Positions 45,958-58,664 of a stretch of DNA of 64,000 nt are shown here, piece after piece (the stretch's first letter is position 1; each line of letters begins with the position of its first letter). The notes under the pieces were generated by a model. It was not told where the DNA came from, did not search any database, and saw nothing but the letters and a program-made list of their open reading frames with translations. The translations under genes and the position numbers were made by a program. The stretch lies in contig JAJEKV010000085.1 in NCBI GenBank assembly GCA_021234155.1, forward strand, positions 374,001-438,000, given 5' to 3'. This stretch comes from Isoetes taiwanensis. Its lineage: Eukaryota; Streptophyta; Lycopodiopsida; Isoetales; Isoetaceae.

Positions 45958-47483
45958 TGTGGCGCTCCCCGAACCTATACGATGCTCCCATCGTATGAAG
46001 ACAGGTATTCCCCTCCGATGGCGACTCCATCACCACGGAAAGGCCCTCCATCTGACTCCGACTACTTGTGATGGGCAAGTGTCCGGGTGTCATTCATCCC
46101 ACGCCTTCTATGGGAAATCCTATGTAGTGGAAGCATATGTACATGTTAGCACCTAGCAACAATATACATAACAATATACCATCATGAAGGGTGGCCCATC
46201 CATCAACAAGATGACATCAGGTAATACCAATATACATAACAAATGCATCAGAAATGAAGGTTCTAATCCGGGCTCAGACTCAAGGGGGTCAACTGAGGGT
46301 CAGGGCCTCTGGGTATCAATAGACAGAGTCATGACAATGGTGTTGGCTGGCATAGAACAATGGATAAGGTCGTCCACTCCATCCGCCACTCCTATGCACA
46401 CTTTGCAGATAGGCTGGAACATGTTATGGTGTGAATGTAGCCTTCCGGAGACGTAATCTCATGGATTCGTCTTATGAGACTACTCCGGGTTACATCCCCC
46501 TCCTCCCCTCGATGAGGCAGGTCAAGGATGGGTCCCTTTCTGGGCACAATGGTTCCATGGATGTGCTAGAGGATCGCGGCACCACCGGCGTCCACGCATC
46601 GGTACCCGACTTACCCTCCAAAATCCATAGGTCGGCTCACCGCACCTATCGAGCCCAGGCCGTCCTTTTGGGATCTGACCTGCAATCCAGGAGGTGTCAG
46701 ACCTATACCCGACCCATACATGGTAACTGACTATAAGTCTAGCACACTGTAGGAGCCCAAGTAGTTGCACTCAGCAAGGCTCCACCCCCACTTCACCATT
46801 GTACCCGTTATCTGGTGCTCATTCTTAGCATCGCATTCACAACTAGGTGGGCTCTTGTGCACAGGCCGCATTTATTGGGATTTAAGGGATTCTAGCTAGG
46901 AGCATCTTTACTTCTACATAGCCTTTAGGTCTCTACCCCCCATAATCTCACAAGCACAAGAGGTGTAGCAGAAGAACTACCATAACTCATAAATCCATTC
47001 ATAACTTCAAGTAAAACATCAATAAGAGATTAATCATCCATCTAAATAACCAAGGGTTAATCCCTATTTAGAATCTCAAGTTAACTAAGCCTACTAACCG
47101 GTATCTGAGCTAGATCTCTCATCTCTCAGGTTCTCCATGCTCTGCTAGTTGAATAGGCTCCTCCTCCTTCTCCAATTGCCCCCAAATAGAATTAGGGCGC
47201 CCCAATTTGTTTAGGCCAGAATTAGCAAGTTCTCTTGGGCCAATTGATTTGGCCCAAGTGGCATTTGTTTAGTTAATGAATTACTAATTAGTTAATATAA
47301 CTAATTATTAATTAACTAATCTTGGCCATTTAACTTATTTAATTAAATGGCAAATCAGCATAGCTAACTTTAATCCTTTTGGCTTATTCAATAATGGCCA
47401 ATGTACCATTACGTACACGCGGTGATGCGTCATGTATTTGTATGTATAGCATATAAATATGTGTAACGTCACATTCTCCCCGC
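45958..47483 (-). mobile_element. LTR (family G), minus strand, about 1.5 kb
   Basis: On the minus strand it starts TGTGACGTTACACATATTTA at 47483, just after a polypurine-like tract (GGCGGGGAGAA), and ends ...GGAGCGCCACA near 45958. The distal 870 bp match the inverted copy at 59472-60326 and the copy at 63320-64000. The proximal part matches 52000-52228. The PPT position makes it a 3' LTR with interior to its right. No primer site is next to 45958. Whether it is Gypsy or Copia is not decided. Confidence 0.7.
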
Positions 47484-50400
47484 CTTAAAAAGGATATATG
47501 TTGTCCTCAGCATCAAGACTACTCTTGTTGTTGGGCAACACATCACATGCTAGAAGCAAGTCTCCCCTCCTTAAAGGAGTAACATGAGATTATAAGTCGC
47601 ACAGAAGTTGTCATGTTCAAAGTGATCAATTTTGAAATGACTTGTAATGTGCAATTCATAAGTCTAAGAGATGTTATGCAGAATGCAACATATGGATTCA
47701 TGGAAATGTTCGAATATGAAATGCATATCTCATGATGGGACGAATATGGAAACAATAAAGGCATGAGGCCAACGATTGTAGGGCATATATCCCAGATATG
47801 GATACTTTGAAGGTGACATGGGTTGCATAATGACCCTTTTAAATACAAGGGCTTAATGAGGATTTTATTTTAGATTGAATTGACCTAATTTATAAAATAA
47901 AAGTGCGAGATTAATTTAAGTGGTTGAGTTACGAAACCGCAGGAAACAAAGTTAGTGGTTCAAGCTATTTTGGACTAAACATGGCCTAAGAAAAAGTAAT
48001 TGATTAAGTGACATGTTAGGTAATATATAGCTCCATGTAAATCATCGCTGGCAATCATAATACTACTCCTAGGAAGGTATATTGACAAGCACAAACGGTT
48101 TACATGCGGAACGCTCAAGGTCCGAATAACGAAAGGGATGTATCCGTAATTTGGATCCACACTGGGGAAAAATGGCTATCATAGTATTTGTGATCCCATT
48201 GAATCACTGGATTTTAAGCGACCTAGGAAGGTATACTTAGTAATTACGAGAATTCAGTTGCCATTTGGCATATATATTGCCATTCAACATAGAAGGATAC
48301 TGGATATAGCACCCTGTAGTTGAGGGAGAAGTGGCTTATGATTATACGTACCAAGGTACGAGCTAAAGTCTCTTAAAGTTTCTACCTTATGGTGGCAACT
48401 CCTTTACAGAAGTTTGCGGGTTAATATGTTGGTTCATAAGTTTTATCCCCGCATTTCAGAACTTTGCCCACTGTGTAAGTGGCAAGTTGAGAGTCTCGAA
48501 AGACTTCTTTCTATGTGACCAAGTTCACCCGGTTTGGTCATAGTTACTATCTCTTTCCATGTGGCCTTGACTTCGCCAAATACGAGCTAAAGTATAATTA
48601 TCCATCATAGGAAAAGGATATCAATTTAAAAGTGGAAGTTTCTAACAATGTTGGTCAAGATATAAAGTGCTGGAATGGGGATCCTAGAGTCTCAGATCGT
48701 TGCCCTCTCTGTGGCCAACGTGTTGAAACTATTGAACACTGCTTCTTCTTGTGCGATCATCTACGGCTTGCTTGGGAGTGGTCGTTCACTCTTTTCAAGA
48801 TGTCTCTTACTAGCCAGAGATCCTACTTGCACTTTATCCCCCGCTTGGCCTAACTTGCGTGTTTCGGGCATTTCATCTTGCTTCTAGTTGGATTTTGTGG
48901 TCTATCCGCGAGGCGACGCTTGTGTATTTTCCAAGGTGCACACATCTCTGATCAGCAGCTTCTCCGTTGCGCTCAGCAGAAGATCATTAAAGCTTATCGT
49001 TGCTCATCGCTAGCTGATGATAAAAAAGAGATAATTTGGCAGACGTATTTATGGTGTTCTTCTTATGCATAGGCGGGTGTTTTTGCCTAGTTGGGTCAGC
49101 CTATCCACTAGGGTTTTATTCCTGTCGGTGCATTGTGTATTGTGCCTTTGTTCTTGTCAATAAAAAGAGCCTCACGTCCTTCAAAAAAAAAAAAGAAATA
49201 TATAAAGTGCTGGTCCTATATTTTATATCGATTGCTACTTGAATCGAGACATGTTTCATGGGAAGCTAGAGGGTTAATGGCATCTAAGGACGTGGATCCA
49301 TAAACTATGGATTATAAAATTATGCATAATTTATGTTTTGTAAGGAGGCTTAAGTTCCTAACGTGTGCAACATAGATGTAAGATTGTGCATGAGTAAGAT
49401 GAGAACGTAGCCGCCTACAAAATGGGAATGAATTTACATTCATGTGCACTCTGGCGAGATGCCAAGAGCATGGGACATAATGTCCACATAAGATCAAGAG
49501 AATTAAGGCCAAAATGAGCGGCAAACAAATTATAGGTGAAGCCATATGGCAGTTGGAAGATCGCTGGATAATAACTAGCATTGCAAGCAGTAAGTAGCTG
49601 ATACCAAGTCATGGACATGGAATTGTGTAATATAAGAAAGAACATTAAAATGTATTGATAACAATGTGTCATGTACATGGATTGTGATTCAAGATGTGAA
49701 TGGGCGCATGATCATTCCAAGTAATGACCACAGGAAGGTGTACTTCTGATGTGCCTGTAAATGGTATCTTGATGCTCGATGGTAGGGCTCACTATTAAGA
49801 GGTTGAACAGAGCGTCCATTGCTCTATATAGTTCCCAAATTTTGTCCTCCACATCGAGAAGTATGGTGTGGGCAATGCAAGAAATATCCCTAAGGACAAG
49901 AAGTAATTCTTGTTATGTTGTTCTAATAATTTCAATCAATTGTATGAAATCACTAAGCATGCAGAAAAGAAAGTAAAGGAAATATGGCAAGAACCCTTAG
50001 ATTTCATTTTGGAATTCACTACTAGGGTTTGGTGGCCCCAGCAACTAGAGTTTGCCTACGAGAATCAGTCGTAGACTCCGAGAATTGTGGTGTTGAAACC
50101 ATAACAGATATATAGCATAAGATCAACGACTTGTGAAAATACTTTTGAGGTAACAAGAAGTTGAATTTCTGGTGGATAACATCGTTCACTAGATTGTTAT
50201 ATGGGAGCGGATTATAATTATAGGCTACGACAAGAGTATACATGGAACAAGTATAGATATGTAGGTAGTGAGGATTGTACAATATGGCCGGCAACTATGA
50301 GCATAGCTATGTGGCTATGTCAAACAATCACATATGACTCTAGATTTAGAAATGGCTCACACATATTACTATATCACATAATGACAAGGTAGCGATCGTG

Positions 50401-51999
50401 GATGTTGAAAAATTTTAGTAGTATCAAATACTACATTAGTGATGATATCAAAGATGTCGACTGTGACATTTAGATGTATGCCATACTGAAAGAAGTAGGA
50501 TATTTGTGCAAGGTAGGTGGAATGTTACCTGACAAGGTTTAAAGAATAGGCATAACGATATGCTTATATATGAAGATATTGGGTTAGGTATGATCTATCA
50601 GAGATAAGCATTCAAGTTATCCCAATGGCTGGAGTTGACTATCTTCCGGAGGTACAACGTACTAAGGGATATGAAAAAAGTTGGAAGTCAGGGAAATAGC
50701 CAGAGTAAGTCTAGCATAGACGGTGATGTTCATGTAAAAACACCCTGAGGATGGTTGGAATAGAATTGAAATAACAGATAATGGGAGGTTAACTATTCAA
50801 AGGTTCTAGATACTGATGAATTAAAGCAATTATAAGTCGAGAGTATCTCTTGGGTGTGGGACTAACAAGATGGTATTAAATATCCATTCCACTAATGGAA
50901 GAAAAGAATGATGACAACTCTGCCAAGTATTTTTTTACATATAACCGACAAGAGGCCAATATGTAGCATTGCCAAGTCCCAATATGATTCAAGATGAGGT
51001 GGAGTAGAAGGGGTGAGGTTATATAGACCAGCAGTTTGTATATCCTAATAATTACCCTACTCACTGGGGAGGAATGCTAGACCCCAAAGTAGAGGCTCGA
51101 GGATCCCTTGCCTTGAGGTATGCACCTCTTATGGATTATGACGTTAAGACCCTTAAGAGGATAAAGAGTTGGATAACCCTATGTCGGTTGCTAACAAAGA
51201 TTCGAACATAGGGGTTCTCTATTATGAGATCGAAGTGGTTTAATGCCTTCGTCTCATTATGAGGGGTCCGAAGATGACAATGTTTGAGGCTGATCAAAAG
51301 TTGAAGTTGACATGATAACATAAGGAAATAATAAGTTAATAAAAAAACATGATTGATATTGGAAACAAAAGAATATTTAGCTGAAGAAGCCTTTGGAAAA
51401 GCTCTTTGGATGGGGTAGTAACCTTTAGAATTTTTCTATAATCGCATTGGGAACCACAGTCACTGACGTGCTGAAGTACCATAAGGTATTAAAGGAATCG
51501 TTGAAGTACCTGGGGAACCTATCACAATGTAGGCAGCATATACAATTCCAACATAGAGTTGGTTGCTGTCCATTTAGCAAGTAGGTGGTTCAGATGTGTC
51601 GTAATTACACGTAGACAATGGGTTTTATTCTAGGGAACTATCAAGGTCACGCTTTAGCTAAGTTAGAGCAGCTCTCTAGCATTTGTTTATGGGATACACA
51701 TGTTTACTACGCACGTACCATGTATACATACGACATACAATTTGGTGGGGCAATCTATGCGAGGATACGAGAATAGAAAGACGAGTGTGCGTCGAACACC
51801 AATGAAGGATCTGGAGTCCGTCTGGAATATGCAGATGATGTATTCAAAATTGATCACTTTAAACATGAAAACTTCTGTGCGACTTATAATCTCACGTTAC
51901 CTCTTTAAGGATGGGAGACTTCTTTCCAGCATGTGATGTGTTGCCCAAGAGCAAGAATAGTCTTGATGCTGGGGACAACTTCCTTTTAAAGGGGACAAT
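47484..51999. other. Degenerate interior of LTR family G elements
   Basis: About 170 bp inside each end (47484-47650 and 51830-51999) are inverted complements, including CACTTTGAACATGA / TCACTTTAAACATGAA and TGTTGCCCAA-type words. Each end has a PPT next to an LTR, so both ends are 3' interior parts of oppositely oriented elements. The middle has no recognisable gag or pol frame and seems heavily mutated. One L1 fragment (48674-49199) is inserted. Confidence 0.55.
48674..49199 (+). mobile_element. 5'-truncated L1 LINE with poly(A) and target duplication
   Basis: A 14-bp target duplication ATATAAAGTGCTGG flanks it (48660-48673 and 49200-49213). Translation gives the C-terminal zf-RVT zinc region: WNGDPRVSDRCPLCGQRVET then IEHCFFLCDHLRLAWEWS. 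A frameshifted tail follows, and AATAAAAAGAG with a 12-A tract near 49183-49194 ends the insert. A textbook young L1 insertion of about 526 bp, not autonomous. Confidence 0.9.
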
Positions 52000-52228
52000 G
52001 TGACGTTCCACATATTTATATGCTATACATATAAATACATGACACATCACCATGGGTACGTAATGGTACATTGACCATTATTGAATAAGCCAAAAGGATT
52101 AAAGTTAGCTATGTTGATTTGCTATTTAGTTAAATAAGCTAAAATATCCAAGATTAGTTAATTAGTAACTAATTATAATAACTAATTAGTAATTAAATGC
52201 CACTTAGGCCAAATCGCCATCTTTCTTG
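52000..52228 (+). mobile_element. Left part of a plus-strand LTR (family G)
   Basis: Starts TGTGACGTTCCACATATTTA right after a PPT-like AAAGGGGACAA (51989-51999). It matches, in inverted orientation, 47483 back to about 47240, including the AT-rich TTAGTTAATTAGTAACTAAT block and the GCCACTTAGGCCAAATC phrase. It stops where the L1 element begins. Confidence 0.75.
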
Positions 52229-52229
52229 A

Positions 52230-54960
52230 TTTCTTTGTCCTATCTGATTCACACACATTTCTTGCTTTGTTGTGTTAATTCAGGTAGATTCTGAGCCAAC
52301 TTGGTGGATTAAGCCTGCCAGCCTTGTAGGGGCTTGCATTCTCCATGTTTCTCCTCATCAAAAGCTACAGATGGATATCAAAATCTTCACAATTGTCAAA
52401 CATAATTCAAGATTGACATGTGGTTTCCTGAAAGGATCTCCTTCAGATCTGTGGAATTCTTTAGTTTCTAATCAACATTTTCCTAAAGAATTATTCCTCC
52501 CGGAATGCTCCTTTGTGCCGAGCTTAGTAGAATTTGAAGTCAAAATTGTTGAATCTTGGCTCCAAGAATTCATAGGTAATAAAGAAATCACGGCATCAGG
52601 CATCTTTCATGTACATTGTGATTGGATCGACACTAAAATTGTTGTAAAGATATACTCTGAGCAATGATTCATGCTTCGGTGCTTGGATTTCTGCAATTTG
52701 ATGATGAATTTGGCTCTCCATCTTCTTAAACATAGATAGGTCCTCTACCCTGCTTTTTCCCGCCCTTTGATTCCCCCCTTTAAGCCCATTTTCCTCGTGC
52801 CTTTGTAGCTTTCCCCTGGTTCTTTTGTGATGGATCTTAAAAGCGAAAATTACCCTAAATTTCTCTCCATTCTTCATGCCTTTGCTAATTTTGCGCCCTC
52901 TGATCGTCCCAAACTTCTTAAACAGTTAAGATCTTTTCATGAAAACCCAAAAAATTTCATTTTCTTTGGAAATTTTGCTAACTCTCTAAATGGACAGTCT
53001 TCAATGGATCCTCTGTACTTCAAAGTTCCTTGCTGGGATAATTTATCTAAAGATCCAGATTATAGAGGTCAATTGCCAAGATTAGACCCTGCCCATGATG
53101 TTCCACTTCCCTATGGTGAAAGGAGATCGACTCAGCAGAAACACTCGGATGAATCCCTCAACAAGGCCCTCGGGAATGTTCGACCCTTCAAACCCCCCTT
53201 CAGTACCAAAAAGCTCGACATTTTCAATGGTATTTCTTTGGATATCCCTTCTGTGCATGCAAAGTTAAATTCCTTTCATGATTTTGCTGTAATTGTAAAG
53301 ATCAATAAGCATGGGATCAAATTGGATAAACTCTGGTCCTTTTGACAGCTAGCTTCATTGCAAGAAGGACCCAGTTCACAAGCTCAACAAGTCTGCCCTT
53401 GGAACCTTATGGATGAAGAGTTTGTCCAAGATACTCCAGAAAGGAAAATGGTTACATCCAAGAAAATCAATCAAGCAAAGATTGCAGTCTTGCAAGTTGA
53501 GGAAATACAAAACATGGTTGCTGATAATACAGGTTATGACTCATCTCTCTTACTTTGTTCTGATTCTAATATGCATAAGTCTATAAATTCTAATGTTGTT
53601 TCACCTCCCTCACCTCATAGAATTAAGATTTTTGAATTTATCCCTGGTGGAATTTCGGATGATAGTGAGGGGGAGCCTGATAAGGAAAATTGGGAGGGTG
53701 ACGTCTTCTTTTCTGATAATATCTTGAGTTAAGCAAGAAACCTAAGCCATCTGGATCTAGGGTCAAAAGTAAATCCAAAAAGTGATCCATCCCTAACTGA
53801 TCTCACTAATCTTCACAACACTCCTGCTGCCAATACTAGAAGTAAAAATAAAAGAGGAAAAGGGAAAAGGAGATATGTCAGACTCTAGCTCCCCTGGTCT
53901 TTCTCTTTCTTTTTCTCCACAAAAGGAGGAGAGTTATCTCCCAAATCAAAAATTATAATGCTGATGTCATCCTCCTTCAGGAAGTCAAACTCCCTAAGTT
54001 TGAGATCTCCAACCTTGGTGATTGGATATATCCTGGTGCTTCCTCAACTTGGATTGAAGCTACTGGAAGAAGTGGTGGTATAATTATGGTTTAGAAAAAT
54101 CTTAAACATCTCTCCTTTCTAAGATGTGGCAGGCTGTTACTTTCACAATTCAGGACTTTGTCTTTGGAATTATTAATATTTATGCCTCCACTAACCCGAA
54201 GGATAGGGAAATACTTTGGACTGAGATCAACTCCTGGATGCATAACAATCCCAATTCTGACTGGATAGTTGCTGATGATTTCAACAATACTCCTTCCTGG
54301 AATATGAAGCTTGGTAACAATATTAATATGTCTACTCTGGAGAGATGTAATTGGGAAGCCTTTATCTCAGATTCTTCCCTTGTTTATGTTCCTTCATCCA
54401 CTTCTACTTTTATCTGGTCAAATAAACAAAAAGGGGACGAAAGAGTTTACTGTGCCTTAGACAGATTCTATGTGTGTAGTCCCCACACTTCTCTTTGGGA
54501 TAATTGCTTTGTTACCAGTGATGAAGGTAATATTGTCTCAGATCACCAACCTCAATTCTTCTGTACTCGACATTTAACTCAAATCTCAATAGATGGCAGT
54601 GTTTCTTATAAATTCAATTGTGCTCTTCTTGATAATGATTCCTTTGTGAAGGATTTCAGAGTTTTCTACCAACCATTAATAGAGATACCAATGGGCATTC
54701 TATGAAGAACTTTTATTGTAAGATCAAGAAGATTAAGAACTAGATTAAGGAATGGTCTAAAAGTAGGCATCTTTCCAAAGCAAGGGAGAAGGAGAACTTG
54801 CTCTCTCAAATGAGAGATATTAGATCCTTCTGCAGGAGGACCCTTACAACCTCAATCTGCAGATTGGTGAAGAATTGATTGAGAACTACCTTAAAAGCAT
54901 TGAGGAAATTGAAACCAAAAGTTCTGCAAGTAAAATTAAAGTCAAATTTAACAAGGAAAT
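52230..54960 (+). mobile_element. L1 LINE, 5' part (ORF1-like and endonuclease)
   Basis: Frames at 52272-52667, 52827-53345 and 53358-53732 look like a broken plant L1 ORF1 (Ser/Asp/Lys-rich, SFHDFAVIVKINKHGIKLDK). An AP-endonuclease region follows. The element appears inserted in an LTR of family G and breaks off near 54960 before the RT core. Together with 57695-59471 it would span about 4.5 kb plus the intervening block. Confidence 0.75.
53940..54705 (+). pseudogene. L1 AP-endonuclease domain, broken
   Basis: Text such as NYNADVILLQEVKLPKFEI and ATGRSGGIIMV (before an in-frame stop), then FGIINIYASTNPKDRE, SDWIVADDFNNTPSW and EGNIVSDHQPQFF follows the exonuclease-endonuclease-phosphatase fold of L1: the QE and SDH catalytic motifs are readable. 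The usual GDFN reads ADDFN. At least one stop near 54090 splits it, so it is dead. Confidence 0.8.
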
Positions 54961-55798
54961 GGATTGTGGGGTCAATTCCCACTAGCGGTTAAATTAGATT
55001 AAATAGGGCAAATAATGGAAACTTATTTTCATACTAGCGCTTAAGTTATTACCAGTTAAGTTAGGATTTGGTTAAACTTTAACTATGGTTAACTTAACCA
55101 GGCCGGTTTCATATTGATAATAGTTAAGTTAATTTAAAGGCAGAAAAAGCGAAGGTAATGTTCCGACACAGAAGCTCTGCATTTCTCAAGATGACTATTT
55201 TATTCTAGATTCAAGCTACAAGATCCGGCAACTAGTTCTTGGCAATGTCCGCAAAGGCACACCCGACCCCTTTTCTCTAAGACATGTTGAGTTCACCGAG
55301 ACGACTCAATGAAAGGCAATGTGATTCGTATTCAACAAGGAAGCAGAGTTTTCTAGGGAAGAAATGTAGAGAAAAGAAGGGCTTAAAGGCTCAAGATGTA
55401 GGAGCTCTCGCTATGGCGTAAAGGGGAAGGATTTGATAAAAAGAATGGCAAAGAAAAGGGTCGAAAATACAGAGGGCGCAGACTTCAAAAATCTGTCATG
55501 AATCATGGCCTTCATGCTTCAAACGGATTCGTAGACGACTCACCGCCATGTAGATTCTTCTCGCCATGCATTCTTCAAATCAAATTCGAGATCGACTCAT
55601 GGAGGAACAGATTCCTCCTGCTTTGGCAGCTTTGTTCTGGCCTCCCTTTACCTAATGCCGCGAATCTCCCTTTGCCATCCCCCGCTTTGCGGAATGCCCC
55701 GAAGAGCTACAGTCCTCGAAGAGCTACAAATCGGCTAGCGTTGGGGAGCTTCTTCCAAGTGATACAAAGGAACTTCGTCTCAAAGGTACGCACTAAAA

Positions 55799-55986
55799 AG
55801 TTTAAAATTCAACCATGGGCGGAAAAAAGGCTGGTATTAGAAAAAAAAAGGGGTAAAATAATACGTCAAAAAGAAAGTGTAAAATAAATGATTTTAAAAT
55901 TCAAGCATGGGCGGAAAAAAAGGCTGGTATTAGAAAAAAAAAAAAAGGTGAAATAATACGTTGAAAAAGAAAGTGTAAAATAAATG
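55799..55986 (+). repeat. Tandem duplication, about 90-bp unit
   Basis: TTTAAAATTCAA(C/G)CATGGGCGG, AAAGGCTGGTATTAG, an A-run, TAATACGT, AAGAAAGTGTAAAATAAATG occurs twice in series, differing mainly in A-run length. Confidence 0.85.
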
Positions 55987-56524
55987 CTAATAATATAGGA
56001 TTATATTTTGACGTGTCCCCAATTTCCTCTTTTTCATGTGTGTGCTATTATGTTCACATCGCTAAACATTACGCTGCCATGGTGCACGCTTTCTAGGTAT
56101 ATATTCTTATTGTAAGGTAAAAAATTTAACTTTATGAAGATCATGATATAATTTACACCTTGTTTAACCCATTTTAAAGGTTCAAGACACAAAATGGGGA
56201 CAAGTACATATTAATATATAGGTCTAATGCATATTAATAGATTTAATGCATAGGTCTAATAGGCTCTCGTAGGTTATAATGTGCATTATAGGTGCATATG
56301 TTATGCATTAGGCATTACTCTTTACATAGCTAAATATGAGCCCAATGGTCCCCTCTTCATATAGCTATATGGTATGGTCCATTAGAAAGGGGGAGGGTCC
56401 ATTGGATATGTGTCCATTAGATAATACATGGGGAGGGTCTATTTTTCATGGAAAATACGTGAGGAAATTTATGGGGAGGGTATTTTTTCATAGAAAATAC
56501 ATAGGATGTTTGAAGGTTATTCAT

Positions 56525-56965
56525 TTTCGACCTTCTCGGACTCTGAGCTTTGAAATTGCCCTTTTTTTATTCGACTCGCGAGTCGAGAAAGGCCCTCAAA
56601 CTTGCATTTTTCGCTTTGAGCTGCCTTTCTCAACTCGCGAGTCGAGAAAGGCCTTCTGACCCCTAAAACTCGCTTTTCGGCTTTAATCGCTTTCTCGACT
56701 CGAAGTCGAAAAGGCCTTTCTGATCCCTAAAACCTGAGTGAACGATTTCTGTCGAAAGGCCTTCTCCGATCCCTAAAACGCCTTTCTCGAATCGCTTTTC
56801 GACTCAGAAGTCGAGAAAGACCTTCTCGACCCCTAAAACTTTGCTTTTGAGCCGCTTTTCGACTCGCAAGTCGAAAAGGCCTTCTCGACCCTAAAACCTG
56901 CGTTTTTCGCTTTGAGCTACCTTTCTCGACTCGCGAGTTGAGAAAGGCTCTCAGGCCTGTATTTT
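56525..56965. repeat. Palindromic minisatellite, about seven units
   Basis: Units of roughly 46-68 bp each centre on TCGACTCGCGAGTCGA or a decayed form (56571, 56631, 56694, 56750, 56799, 56859, 56925). Between palindromes recurs GAAAGGCCTTCTCGACCCCT followed by AAAACT and a CGCTTTGAGC-type spacer. Several units keep both arms (CTTTCTCGACT / AGTCGAGAAAG); others have lost the centre or one arm. Single strands would fold into a row of hairpins. No coding function; open frames over it reflect the repeat. Confidence 0.8.
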
Positions 56966-57699
56966 CCAAAAATGGCCCTAAGAACTGTGTTTTATTTTAA
57001 TTTTTTTGCCTGTAGCATCACTTGACTAACTTGAATTTGTCTTTTGCACCTTATCTCGACCGGATAGTACATGCTTGGGAGCAATGAAAAGACCGCCATT
57101 GAAGAAAGATGCCGAAAGAGGGTGGTGACATCGCTTGGACATACAAGCACGCGGCCTATGAAGGAACTCCTCATACAAATTTCTATCGCCCGTAAGTTGC
57201 TCCTGACTTGGACAGAGCTCCACGCGCCGTTTGCACTAGGTGGTTCATGTGTGAAGAGGGTGTAATCATTGTGATAATATGACCACTATGGTCGCTTCAC
57301 CCACTGTAATATATATTGTAATGAGCCCATTTATAAATATAAGGTATCTCAAAACTAGTATTTTTTGGTGATTAAGTAAACAATTTGCTTAATTTTTGTT
57401 GGAATTTGTGATCTCTTGTCTACCCACCTAAGAAAATAGAGCCAAAATGTCTTGGTAAAGGAATTCACCCTCACGCGAAAAACTCTTATTTTGAATGACA
57501 AATAAGCCCCAAAACAGGGACTCGACTCGCTATCCGACAAAAACTAGGAGAAAGCTTGGATGCACAGTAACAGACAAAAATTCGAATTAAGGACAGTTTT
57601 CGGGTCGGGGTGCTCCTTCTTGTGTAAAATAACAGAGTTCCGAAAAAAAGTGGGAATGGAATGAGTCCCACTTTAATTAAATACGACTTGTCCACTCTA

Positions 57700-58664
57700 G
57701 ATTTTACTATGCTGCTTCTGATGATCTCAACTTGCAAATGACTATCTTCTGGAACCCTGTGCTTAAAAATTATCCCAATAAGGTTTTAGCTCTGAGACAC
57801 CCAAGGATCTATAAGAAGTGGATTGACTATGGCTTCACTACTTTAAGTGATCTCTACATCAACAACAAACTCATATCCTGGACCTCTCTGAGAAATATTC
57901 TGCAGGGTACTTCTAGTGACAAAAAGATTTATCTTCATATTAAATCTATCCTTCTTCAGAATTCGCTAAATCATTCTGTGCCTAAAGCAACTACCTGGTG
58001 TCTGAATGGTAAATGTCATTACAAGGTTAGTAAGATCTACTCAAGCATTAACAGATCTGATGTATCCTCTAAGACAATTATTAAATGATCTATCTCTGAG
58101 GAGGAAGGTAATGCTCTCTTTCAAGAAGTGTGGAATTCCTTCTGTCTGCCTAAGGTGAGTTTCTTCATTTGGCTTTTGGCTCATAGAAGTATTCCAAATC
58201 TTCAAGTTATCTCTACAAGCTCTGTCACCTTGGTTGCATGATGGAAGAAAGTCTTGATCATATCTTTCTCTGCCCTAAACTTAATCCTTTTTTGTCATGG
58301 TTTAATGATAAGTTGGGTACTCTCTTCCCCTCGATGGTCACTGGTAATTTGTTGTCTTATATACAAAACAACTGTGCATTTGCAAATACTATTATGTTTA
58401 TTGCATTATGGAATATTTGGAAAGCTAGAAATAGAATTGTGCATGGTAATAAGAACCTCTCAATTTTTTGGATTAAGATGCATTTTCAGCTAGATATTGA
58501 ATCTACTACCTCAGCCCATAAAAGGAAGTTTGCTGACAAGTATAATAGAAAATGGGACTCAATTGGTGCTTTCAAGGGTTTCTTTGATTTATTTGTCTCT
58601 AATTTGAATGTCATTGATTCTAATTCTGTCTTCTGTGATATTCATGGCCTACCCGAATCTGTGT
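57700..58664 (+). pseudogene. L1 zf-RVT C-terminal region, broken
   Basis: VSFFIWLLAHRSIPN, a break near 58240, then EESLDHIFLCPKLNPFLSWF and IALWNIWKARNRIVHGNKN, as in plant L1 C-termini downstream of the RT. The first zinc Cys pair is not clear and two frame breaks are present, so it is not functional. Confidence 0.8.

Larger units (their letters stand above)
54961..57694. other. Foreign block between the two L1 parts, no gene recognised
   Basis: Replaces or interrupts the L1 reverse transcriptase. It holds a GC-richer unrecognised open frame (55498-55887), an 88-95-bp tandem duplication (55799-55986), a GCATATTAAT-rich stretch near 56210-56320, short duplications near 56427-56510, and a palindromic minisatellite (56525-56965). 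The borders CAATTCCCACTAGCGGTTAA and TCCCACTTTAATTAA share a weak TCCCACT word. No terminal repeats could be proved. Confidence 0.5.

Noticed and set aside
56525-56965. CRISPR-like array of repeats
   Set aside because: The genome is a plant nuclear one. Repeats vary in length, have no uniform unique spacers and no cas genes. It is a palindromic minisatellite.
56727-56969. Arg/Ser-rich open frame
   Set aside because: Produced by translating the palindromic minisatellite.
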